In this document: positions 1 through 6,222 of the stretch, one piece after another
Layout of the letters: every line of letters starts with the position of its first letter
How positions within the stretch are numbered: position 1 is the stretch's first letter
NCBI GenBank assembly: GCA_021106995.1
Contig: JAIOTG010000039.1
Location: 1-7,668, forward strand
DNA: 7,668 nt
Origin: a bacterium
GTDB taxonomy: Bacteria; Patescibacteriota; Patescibacteriia; Patescibacteriales; JAGXOH01
Direction: 5' to 3'
Translations under genes and position numbers: made by a program
Notes under the pieces: model-generated
Database searches by the model: none
Told to the model about the DNA's origin: nothing
The model's input: the letters and a program-made list of their open reading frames with translations, nothing else

Positions 1-880
1 AAAATAATATTTTAAATAAAATTTTAAAATCATTCTTTTTTTTCTTAATAAAAAATAAAAATAACAAAATAACACCAGAAAGAAAAAAAGCCAACCAAGC
101 ACTTCGAGAAAAAGTAAAAAATAAAGCTGTTAACAAAAATAAATAAATTAAATAATTAAAAACAAAATAATTTTTAAATTTCTTTTCCTTTTCTTCTTGT
201 CTTTTTTTATCAGAAGAGTATACAAAAAGACTAATTGTTAAAATCAAACCAATCACCAAAAAACCTCCTAAAATATTAGGATGATCCATTCCCCCATAAG
301 CTCGTAACCATCTTGTGCCTAAACCAAAGTTATCAACACTTTCAACTACTGATGTTCCTAAATCCTCAGGTCTGTGAGCAGATATACCAAAAATTTTAAA
401 AGAAGGAGCATGCTGATTAAAAAATTGAAAAATTCCTAAAATAGACTGAAAAAACATTCCAGCCAATAAACTGTAAAAAAATTTTAAACGACTAAAATTA
501 GCTTTAACCATTAAAATAAATAAAAAAATTCCAAATAAAAATAAAACGTATCTATATGAAGACACTATTTTATTTTGAGAAACAAAAATAGATAAAAAAA
601 CTATTAAATCTAAAATTGCTAAAAGCCAAACAAAAACAGGAATTTTTCCTTTTTCTATAAAAAAATCTTTAATTTTATTAAAAGACAAAAGACAAAAGAC
701 AGACAAGAGAAGCACTAAAAGAATGTCGATCGCATACAAACTTATATTGTCGTACTCCCATAAACCTTGTCCCTCTAAACCATAACTAAAAATAAATCTA
801 GTTTGAAAAGGTGAAAAAAAAGCTAAAAGATAAAGTCCATATTCAACAAAATATTTTTTTTTCTTAATAAAAAAATTCAT
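1..880 (-). CDS. O-antigen ligase / Wzy-type polysaccharide polymerase-like membrane protein (3' end outside window)
   Basis: Reading the minus strand from the ATG at 880 gives 293 codons with no stop before the window edge, so the C-terminus is missing. The product is strongly hydrophobic, with likely membrane helices near residues 11-25, 49-67, 80-100, 108-126, 135-154, 203-222, 239-257 and 260-277. Two motifs point to the O-antigen ligase/polymerase superfamily (Wzy_C type): HPNILGG at 200-206 and TFSRSAWLAFF at 256-266; the SRS-with-aromatic pattern is the family hallmark. Members join or polymerise undecaprenyl-linked glycans at the outer face of the cytoplasmic membrane; ligase versus polymerase cannot be decided here. 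The ATG overlaps the preceding gene's stop (TAATG), so translation is probably coupled to it. The large periplasmic loop expected after the SRS helix would lie outside the window. The gene carries a heptanucleotide repeat and an A9 tract. Family call is fairly sure; substrate unknown. Confidence 0.8.
   Translation of the reverse strand, partial: MNFFIKKKKYFVEYGLYLLAFFSPFQTRFIFSYGLEGQGLWEYDNISLYAIDILLVLLLSVFCLLSFNKIKDFFIEKGKIPVFVWLLAILDLIVFLSIFVSQNKIVSSYRYVLFLFGIFLFILMVKANFSRLKFFYSLLAGMFFQSILGIFQFFNQHAPSFKIFGISAHRPEDLGTSVVESVDNFGLGTRWLRAYGGMDHPNILGGFLVIGLILTISLFVYSSDKKRQEEKEKKFKNYFVFNYLIYLFLLTALFFTFSRSAWLAFFLSGVILLFLFFIKKKKNDFKILFKILF
680..700 (-). repeat. Three tandem copies of a 7-bp unit inside the O-antigen ligase-like gene
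   Basis: The coding strand reads GTCTTTT three times in perfect succession (codons 61-67, encoding V-F-C-L-L-S-F in a membrane helix). On the plus strand this is AAAAGAC x3, followed by a partial AGAC. Because 7 is not a multiple of 3, gain or loss of one copy would shift the reading frame. With only three copies in an AT-rich gene, chance is a real alternative. Confidence 0.85.
854..862 (-). repeat. A9 homopolymer near the start of the O-antigen ligase-like gene
   Basis: Nine consecutive A residues on the coding strand cover codons 7-9 and follow AAG (lysines 6-9). A tract this long close to the start codon is a plausible slippage site for replication or transcription. The genome is AT-rich, so such tracts also occur by chance. 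Confidence 0.8.
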
Positions 881-1791
881 TAAATTTTTTCTAAATTTTT
901 TATATATTTTTCCATATATTCACTCCTTCTGTCTTTGGAGTGTAACTTTAAAATTCTGTCGTTAATCACAACTCGATTATCTTTATTCATTTTATTTTTT
1001 AAATCTTCACTCATAAGACTCAATTGAATTTTTTTAAATACTTTTTCCGTGGGACTAAAAATTAAATTTAAAAAATTCTTTATAATTTTAACATGCTCGT
1101 CGGAGTATTCCACATTTTTCATATTCCAATTCGGCAATTCCTCCTCCAACCAATCATTTTCTTTTATAAATTTTTCATAACTATAGTCACTGTTATAAAT
1201 AGGATCTAAACCGACCATCCAATAAGTAAAATAAATATCATCTTTTAATCTCAGTTTCTTAAAATTAAAAAAATCAGGAGTGGTAAAAAAATTCAAACAA
1301 ATCTTATCTTTCTCATTACCTGGCTTTGGTCTTAAACCTAAAAACTTAATTATTAAAACACATAAAAAACGAGACATCCAGACTTTTCCAGATTCTGTTA
1401 TAATAAATAAATCTATATCGCTTTCTCTTCTTAAATTATGATCGCCCATAATATTACTAAGAGATATCATTTTAATTCCTGGTATTATCTTGAAAATATA
1501 AGAAATTTTTCTTGCTCTCTTTATCTTTTTTCGATAGTAGTTATATCTTTTCATTCTAACATCAACAATAGAGCTTCTACCTTTTAAAAAATAAAATCCA
1601 TTTTTAGTCTCAATTCTCACAAGTTTAGAATTATTTAAAATGTCAATTATATCAGACCAAGATGTCTTTACTTTTAGTTTTTGCCAAATCTCAAAAGAGG
1701 TTAAAGGGTAAGAAAATAAATCAAAAAAAGCAATTAACTTTATAATCGCTTTTTTTATTTCAATATTTTTGTTTTTTTCTTCTAAATACAT
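880..1791 (-). CDS. Winged-helix plus nucleotidyltransferase-fold protein, function unknown
   Basis: A 303-residue soluble protein. Residues about 10-70 look like a winged-helix domain (the FFDLFSYPLTSFEIW segment at 22-36, then helices and a beta wing near 57-70). A basic helix follows (80-96, rich in K, R and Y). Residues about 105-170 resemble a DNA polymerase-beta type nucleotidyltransferase fold: the ESDIDLFIIT segment (123-132) supplies the D125-x-D127 metal-binding pair, and a strand at 165-169 (CLNFF) matches the conserved strand seen in such proteins. The usual Gly-Ser before the DxD is not evident; the aligned stretch is LSNIMGD (111-117), so catalysis is uncertain. The remaining C-terminal half is helical and unrecognised. 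The start at 1791 has AGG three bases upstream, and the next Met is residue 80. The stop overlaps the ATG of the O-antigen ligase-like gene, suggesting a linked role in envelope glycan work, but that is inference. Confidence 0.7.
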   Translation of the reverse strand: MYLEEKNKNIEIKKAIIKLIAFFDLFSYPLTSFEIWQKLKVKTSWSDIIDILNNSKLVRIETKNGFYFLKGRSSIVDVRMKRYNYYRKKIKRARKISYIFKIIPGIKMISLSNIMGDHNLRRESDIDLFIITESGKVWMSRFLCVLIIKFLGLRPKPGNEKDKICLNFFTTPDFFNFKKLRLKDDIYFTYWMVGLDPIYNSDYSYEKFIKENDWLEEELPNWNMKNVEYSDEHVKIIKNFLNLIFSPTEKVFKKIQLSLMSEDLKNKMNKDNRVVINDRILKLHSKDRRSEYMEKYIKNLEKI

Positions 1792-1815
1792 AATCCTGGT
1801 AGATTTATATTTTTA

Positions 1816-2934
1816 TTAATCTTCTTTGGGCTTTTTCAACTCTTTTACTTCTATAGAAGATTTTTGATCTGTTATTCTAGAAACATCTTTATCGACTTTT
1901 TTAAACTCCTTAGAGGCATTATTGTAATGGCTTACTGTAGTTCCTAAACTATTACCCATCTTCTTTAAAAAATCATCATAGCTTAAAATATGCCTCCTCA
2001 ATTTTTCCACATTTTTCCTAATATCCTTGGCAGACTCTTCTATTTGCAAAGCCCTTAGGCCTTGTAAAACTGTCTGTAAATAGGCCAGAAAGTTAGTCGG
2101 AGAAACAATTATTACATGTTTTTCTTTAAAAGCATAATCAATTAAATCTCTTGAATTTATATTATTAGACCCTCCTACTTTACCGGTTAATAGATCATAA
2201 TATATTGACTCGGAAGGAATAAACATAAATGCAAAATCCATAGTGTTCTCGCTAGGCTTAACATATTTACTTGTTTCGTCAATTCTAAGTTTTAAATCAT
2301 TTTTAAACTGCTTTGCATGTTTATCTCTTAAATCTTTATCGTTTGTACTTAGTATTTTCTCATAATTTTCTAAACTAAATTTAGAATCAATCGGAATAAT
2401 CTTATCTTTAACAAAAACAACTGCATCAACTATACTTCCGTCCTTAAAAGAATATTGCATCTGAAAATTTTTAGGGGATAAAACATTTTTTAAAGTTTCC
2501 TCTAAAAAATATTCTCCCAATACGCCCCTTTGCTTAGGATTCTTAAGTATATCCTGTAAACTTTGTAACTGACTGGAAAAATTAACCACCTGTTTATTGG
2601 TTTCATCTAATTTGGTTAATTTTTCCGAAACCTCAGAAATTACTTTCTGACTTTGGCTATGTATGTCAGACATAAGCTTATTCGCCTGCTTAGTGACATC
2701 CTGCATAACTCCAGTGCTTTTATTAAACTGATTTTGAGTTGCATTATGAGTCTCTGATAACTTTCCATCTATTGTTTTTCTTAATTCTTCGTTCTGATTA
2801 GCAAGCTGATTTAATCTATCAATCATTATACTTGAACTATTTTCTTTTCCTCCTTTTTTTTGAATTAAAAAAAATATCAAAAAAGCAATAACAAAAAAAG
2901 ACGCAACCAATAAAACAAAAGTTAAATCAAACAT
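1816..2934 (-). CDS. rmuC: RmuC-family DNA recombination protein
   Basis: A 372-residue protein with RmuC layout: an N-terminal membrane helix (residues about 4-24), a long heptad-rich coiled coil (about 35-130), then the RmuC domain. Recognisable blocks are GVLGEYFLEETL (137-148), VDAVVF (169-174), IPIDSKFSLENY (180-191), FAFMFIPSESIYYDLL (234-249) and HVIIVSPTNFLAYL (273-286). The order E141 ... D170 ... D183-S-K185 fits the PD-(D/E)xK nuclease core predicted for the family. E. coli RmuC limits recombination at inverted repeats, and the family is thought to act as a nuclease. At 372 residues this is shorter than the E. coli protein (about 475), mainly by loss of flanking coil and tail. The membrane helix implies inner-membrane tethering. 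It starts 21 bases after the secA stop, with no own promoter or Shine-Dalgarno visible, so it is probably co-transcribed with secA. Confidence 0.93.
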   Translation of the reverse strand: MFDLTFVLLVASFFVIAFLIFFLIQKKGGKENSSSIMIDRLNQLANQNEELRKTIDGKLSETHNATQNQFNKSTGVMQDVTKQANKLMSDIHSQSQKVISEVSEKLTKLDETNKQVVNFSSQLQSLQDILKNPKQRGVLGEYFLEETLKNVLSPKNFQMQYSFKDGSIVDAVVFVKDKIIPIDSKFSLENYEKILSTNDKDLRDKHAKQFKNDLKLRIDETSKYVKPSENTMDFAFMFIPSESIYYDLLTGKVGGSNNINSRDLIDYAFKEKHVIIVSPTNFLAYLQTVLQGLRALQIEESAKDIRKNVEKLRRHILSYDDFLKKMGNSLGTTVSHYNNASKEFKKVDKDVSRITDQKSSIEVKELKKPKED

Positions 2935-2955
2935 ATAAACATTATAAATTAAATT

Positions 2956-5697
2956 TTATTTACCACAACACTTTTTATATTTTTTACCACTTCCACAAGG
3001 ACAAGAATCATTACGACCCACTTTATTACCTTGATCATTTTTAATTTTAGGTTTGTAGTTATTAGAAGTCACATTTCCCTTAGAAGAAGAACTACTCATA
3101 GTTTTAGCAGGAGCGCTAAACTGCTGAGCTCTTTCTAAAAGAGTGGGAGCGCTAAAACTTCCCTCTACTCTTTTATCACTAATTCCTAATTTAAACACAC
3201 TATAAACAACCTGCCTTTGAATCATATGATTTAACTCATGAAACATTCTATGAGATTCTCTCTTATATTCTATCAAAGGATCGCGCTGACCATAACCCCT
3301 TAAACCGATTCCTTGACGCATATGGCTCATAGCCTCTAAATGATCAATCCAAAGAGCATCAATGGCTCTAACCAAAATTTCCTTTTCTACCTGATACCAA
3401 CTTATTCCATGCTCCTTAGCCTTTTCTTCTATTTCTTTATAATTATCCCTAGATAACCCGACCAGATGTTCAATAAGAGCTGTTCTTGCCCTTGCCTTGT
3501 CTAACTTAGTATTATCACTCACTAAATCAGATAAATCATCTTTTAATTTATCCTTTACTGGAAAAATAGTAGAGACCACTTGATATATTTCTTCCAAATT
3601 CCAATCACTTATTTTTTCAGCTGAAGTATGAAAACTCACTACTTGTTCAATCTCATTTTCTATCATTTCTAAAACTATTTTTGATAATCCGCCATTTTTA
3701 TCTCCATCTTTTTTTGCTAATTCAAGTATTTCCTTTCTTCTTTTATAAATAGCCTCTCTATGTTTATTAATAACATCATCATATTCAACTAAATGTTTTC
3801 TAATATCAAAATTATTCCCCTCAACCTTTTTCTGAGCAGACTCTATGGACTTTGAAATAATTTTATTCTCAATCGGAACATCCTCAGGAACCTTTAAGGT
3901 AGCCATAATTCTTTTCATTCTGTCTCCTCCAAAAATTCTCATAAGATCATCGTCAGTAGAGACATAAAATTGACTAGAGCCAGGGTCTCCCTGTCTTCCT
4001 GCTCTTCCCCTTAACTGGTTATCAATTCTTCTAGACTCATGTCTTTCTGTTCCTAAAACATGGAGACCGCCCAATCTTTTGATTTCATCATGCTCGCCCC
4101 TTGAGGAGGGATCCCCTCCTAAAATAATATCCACACCACGTCCAGCCATATTAGTAGCAATGGTTATGGCCCCCTTCCTTCCGGCTTGAGCTATTATTTT
4201 TGCCTCTTTTTCATGATTTTTAGCATTCAAAATCTGAGGTTCCAAACCTTCTCTTTGCATCATATCGGCTAACAACTCATTTTTTTCAATTGAAGCGGTT
4301 CCTATTAAAACTGGCTGACCTTTTTCACTTTTTTCTTTCACATCTCTTATTACAGCCTTAAATTTTCCTTCCTCGGTCCTAAAAATTAAATCATTGCGAT
4401 CCTTCCTGATCATGGGCTTATGTGTTGGAATAATAACTGTATCTAAATTATAAATTTTAACAAATTCTTCTGCCTCGGTAACAGCAGTACCAGTCATTCC
4501 TGATATTTTTTCATACATCCTAAAATAATTCTGAAAGGTAATAGTAGCCAAAGTCTGTGATTCTCTCTTTATATCTACACCTTCTTTAGCCTCAATGGCT
4601 TGATGAAGACCTTCACTATAACGTCTTCCCGGCATCAATCTACCAGTAAATTCATCAACAATAATAACCTCTCCATCTTTAACCACATAATCTTTTTCTT
4701 TTTTAAAAAGAACATTAGCTTTTAAGGCTTGTTCAATATGATGAACTTCACGAATTCCTTTTTCTACGTAAATATTCCCCATACCAAGCCATCCTTCCAT
4801 TCTAGAAATACCTTGCTCGGTTAAAGTTACCGCCCTCATCTTTTCGTCGACATTATAATCTTTATCTTCTTCAAGTTTTTTAACTAAATTAGAGAACTTA
4901 TAATATCTATCTGTAGATTTTTCTGCCGGGGCACTAATAATTAGTGGAGTCCTAGCTTCATCAATTAGAATAGAGTCAATCTCATCAATTATGGCGTAGG
5001 TAAGACCTCTTTGAACTTGGCTGTCCAAACTGGGGGCCATATTATCCCTTAAATAATCAAATCCGAATTCGTTATTAGTTCCATAAATTATATCGCACTC
5101 GTAAGCCTCTTTTCTATTAACCTGTTTTAAATGTTTTAATCTTTTATCATATTGAGAATCATCTATAAAATTAGTGTCATAAATATAAGATCCTTCACCG
5201 GTTATAACACCAACGCTTAACCCTAAAAAATTATAAATTTCAGACATCCATCCTGAGCCGACTCGGGCCAAATAATCATTAACCGTAACCAATTGAACGC
5301 CCTTGCCAGTCAATGCCCTTAAATAAAGCGGTAAAGTAGCGACTAGCGTTTTTCCTTCTCCAGTCTTCATTTCGGTTATTTTTCCTTGAAAAAGAATTAT
5401 TCCACCTAAAAGCTGAACATCAAAATGCCTCATACTAACGGTTCTTTTAGAAGCTTCCCTAACGACAGCAAAAACCTCTGGAAGTATTTCTTCCAACTTT
5501 TTATCAATATCTTTAATCTCTTTTTCAGAAGAATCAATTCCTAATCTTTTTCTAAATCTCACAGTCATCTCCCTTAGTTCTTCATCATTTAATTTAGATA
5601 TAGTACTTTCCCAATCATTTATTTTATCAACTACGGGTTGTAATGATTTTATTATTTTATCATTAGGATCACCTAATATCTTATTTAATATTTTCAT
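2956..5697 (-). CDS. secA: Preprotein translocase ATPase SecA
   Basis: A full-length SecA (913 residues; E. coli 901), the motor that drives unfolded preproteins through SecYEG. Visible in order: Walker A MKTGEGKT (110-117); the GTNNEFGFDYLRDNM block (206-220); Walker B DEID (238-241) followed by SILIDEARTPLIIS; SGMTGTA (399-405); VLIGTASIEKNELL (463-476); TNMAGRGVDIILGGDP (515-530); QLRGRAGRQGDPGSSQFYVS (561-580) with the arginine-finger region; the helical scaffold IDALWIDHLEAMSHMRQGI (779-797); and a C-terminal zinc motif C899-x-C901-x8-C910-C911 for SecB or ribosome contact. Two oddities: the usually near-invariant Arg-Asp after NDYLA is replaced (NDYLARVGSGW, 140-150), and about 20 extra residues lie at roughly 166-192 relative to E. 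coli. The leader is short, with a weak AGG 13 bases before ATG. Own promoter upstream; rmuC follows after 21 bases. Confidence 0.98.
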   Translation of the reverse strand: MKILNKILGDPNDKIIKSLQPVVDKINDWESTISKLNDEELREMTVRFRKRLGIDSSEKEIKDIDKKLEEILPEVFAVVREASKRTVSMRHFDVQLLGGIILFQGKITEMKTGEGKTLVATLPLYLRALTGKGVQLVTVNDYLARVGSGWMSEIYNFLGLSVGVITGEGSYIYDTNFIDDSQYDKRLKHLKQVNRKEAYECDIIYGTNNEFGFDYLRDNMAPSLDSQVQRGLTYAIIDEIDSILIDEARTPLIISAPAEKSTDRYYKFSNLVKKLEEDKDYNVDEKMRAVTLTEQGISRMEGWLGMGNIYVEKGIREVHHIEQALKANVLFKKEKDYVVKDGEVIIVDEFTGRLMPGRRYSEGLHQAIEAKEGVDIKRESQTLATITFQNYFRMYEKISGMTGTAVTEAEEFVKIYNLDTVIIPTHKPMIRKDRNDLIFRTEEGKFKAVIRDVKEKSEKGQPVLIGTASIEKNELLADMMQREGLEPQILNAKNHEKEAKIIAQAGRKGAITIATNMAGRGVDIILGGDPSSRGEHDEIKRLGGLHVLGTERHESRRIDNQLRGRAGRQGDPGSSQFYVSTDDDLMRIFGGDRMKRIMATLKVPEDVPIENKIISKSIESAQKKVEGNNFDIRKHLVEYDDVINKHREAIYKRRKEILELAKKDGDKNGGLSKIVLEMIENEIEQVVSFHTSAEKISDWNLEEIYQVVSTIFPVKDKLKDDLSDLVSDNTKLDKARARTALIEHLVGLSRDNYKEIEEKAKEHGISWYQVEKEILVRAIDALWIDHLEAMSHMRQGIGLRGYGQRDPLIEYKRESHRMFHELNHMIQRQVVYSVFKLGISDKRVEGSFSAPTLLERAQQFSAPAKTMSSSSSKGNVTSNNYKPKIKNDQGNKVGRNDSCPCGSGKKYKKCCGK

Positions 5698-5730
5698 ATT
5701 TATTTTATTGCCTAAATTATACGATTATAC

Positions 5731-5745
5731 CTATAATAATTATAG
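5731..5745. promoter_or_regulatory. 15-bp inverted repeat overlapping the secA -10 region (possible operator)
   Basis: The minus strand reads CTATAAT-T-ATTATAG, perfect 7-base arms around a single central base, covering the TATTAT box and the last seven bases of the spacer. Its position would suit a repressor site. The arms contain TATAAT-like words, so the symmetry may simply reflect adjacent -10-like sequence in AT-rich DNA. No cognate regulator is encoded in the window. Confidence 0.35.
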
Positions 5746-5761
5746 CTAAAGATTAAGTCAA
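5733..5761 (-). promoter_or_regulatory. sigma70-like promoter for secA
   Basis: On the minus strand TTGACT (5761-5756) is followed by a 17-base spacer and TATTAT (5738-5733), each 5/6 to the consensus. It lies just after the hpf terminator, and the predicted start near 5726 would leave a leader of about 28 bases before the secA ATG. Perfect TATAAT hexamers also occur at 5744-5739, 5729-5724 and 5721-5716, so the exact -10 used could differ. Confidence 0.7.
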
Positions 5762-5781
5762 GCTGTAAATTTTACAACATA

Positions 5782-5805
5782 TAAAAAGAGCCTTGAAAAG
5801 GCTCT
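5782..5805 (-). terminator. Intrinsic terminator after hpf
   Basis: On the minus strand AGAGCCTT (5805-5798), loop TTC (5797-5795) and AAGGCTCT (5794-5787) form a perfect 8-bp stem, followed directly by TTTT (5786-5783), which with the last stem base makes five T residues. It starts 20 bases past the hpf stop. On the plus strand no T-run follows the stem, so it should act for the minus strand only. It separates hpf transcription from secA. Confidence 0.88.
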
Positions 5806-5825
5806 ATAAAACAATATTCTTTAAA

Positions 5826-6128
5826 TTACTTTTTTTCTTTATATCTTTTTATTGACCTAACTAAATGATCTTTAACTTTATCTATAGCCTTATATAAAGA
5901 TTCCTCTTCCTTTTTTACCCTTAACAAACTTCCTGGTAATTCTAAATTTACTTCTGCTTTATAAATCTCGCCATGTTTAACCCTTCCTTTAATTAAAGCG
6001 ACTTCAACATCACAATTAGTTGCCTCAATATCACCTAAATACTTTTCTAACATATCCATTTTTTCCTGAATATAATCCTTTAGTTCTGTAGTTAAATCTA
6101 TTTTTGTACCCAATATTCTAATCTTCAT
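5826..6128 (-). CDS. hpf: Ribosome hibernation promoting factor, short form (HPF/RaiA/YfiA family)
   Basis: A 100-residue protein with the beta-alpha-beta-beta-beta-alpha layout of the family: strand MKIRILGTKIDLT (1-13), helix ELKDYIQEKMDMLEKYL (15-31), strands near 38-48, 55-64 and 67-72, and a basic C-terminal helix (about 76-98) ending RSIKRYKEKK. These proteins bind the 30S subunit in the decoding channel and block mRNA and tRNA binding in starved or stationary cells. Its length matches the short type (E. coli HPF 95, RaiA 113) and lacks the extra C-terminal dimerisation domain of long HPF, so it would need a separate partner, if any, to form 100S dimers. HPF-family genes often sit next to secA, as here. 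It has its own promoter-like sequence and its own terminator, so it may be a monocistronic unit. No Shine-Dalgarno is evident before the ATG. Short HPF versus RaiA cannot be separated by eye. Confidence 0.92.
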   Translation of the reverse strand: MKIRILGTKIDLTTELKDYIQEKMDMLEKYLGDIEATNCDVEVALIKGRVKHGEIYKAEVNLELPGSLLRVKKEEESLYKAIDKVKDHLVRSIKRYKEKK

Positions 6129-6169
6129 AATTTTATATAAATTAATTTATAAATTTAATCAAAGATCAA

Positions 6170-6187
6170 ACTTAAAACTTTTTAAGT
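6170..6187. promoter_or_regulatory. 18-bp inverted repeat at the hpf start region (possible operator)
   Basis: The minus strand reads ACTTAAAA-AG-TTTTAAGT: perfect 8-base arms with a two-base centre, overlapping the last three bases of the -10 hexamer and the predicted transcription start. A repressor here would cover the start point. The centre is too tight and the stem too AT-rich for a good terminator. Low-complexity sequence makes chance symmetry possible. Confidence 0.35.
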
Positions 6188-6213
6188 ATAGCTCATAAAA
6201 TTTAAAAAATCAA
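6185..6213 (-). promoter_or_regulatory. sigma70-like promoter for hpf
   Basis: On the minus strand TTGATT (6213-6208, 4/6 to consensus) is followed by a 17-base spacer and TATACT (6190-6185, 5/6). Transcription would start near 6178, giving a leader of about 50 bases to the hpf ATG at 6128. It lies wholly in the gap after the histidine kinase stop. No terminator separates the kinase from it, so readthrough from the kinase could also feed hpf. Confidence 0.55.
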
Positions 6214-6222
6214 ATTAAAAAA

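Noticed and set aside
1..880. Non-coding A/T-rich spacer
   Set aside because: The minus strand is open throughout and carries clear O-antigen ligase-family motifs and membrane helices.
880..1791. MNT-type antitoxin of a HEPN/MNT toxin-antitoxin pair
   Set aside because: The protein is about 300 residues with an added winged helix and helical tail, and no small HEPN-like partner is adjacent; its neighbours are rmuC and an O-antigen ligase-like gene.
5698..5825. SecM-like regulatory leader peptide upstream of secA
   Set aside because: The only short reading start in the leader region stops after two codons, and the promoter leaves a leader of about 28 bases.
5826..6128. Long-form HPF broken by a frameshift
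   Set aside because: The protein ends with the normal basic helix of short forms, and only 20 bases separate its stop from a terminator, leaving no room for a lost C-terminal domain.
6137..6160. AATTTATAAATT palindrome and AT repeats before hpf as an operator or origin-like element
   Set aside because: Low-complexity A/T sequence gives such palindromes by chance, and there are no repeated DnaA-box-like words nearby.
6129..6222. Terminator after the histidine kinase gene
   Set aside because: The only dyad (6170-6187) is made almost wholly of A/T with a two-base centre, and no GC-containing stem plus T-run is present.
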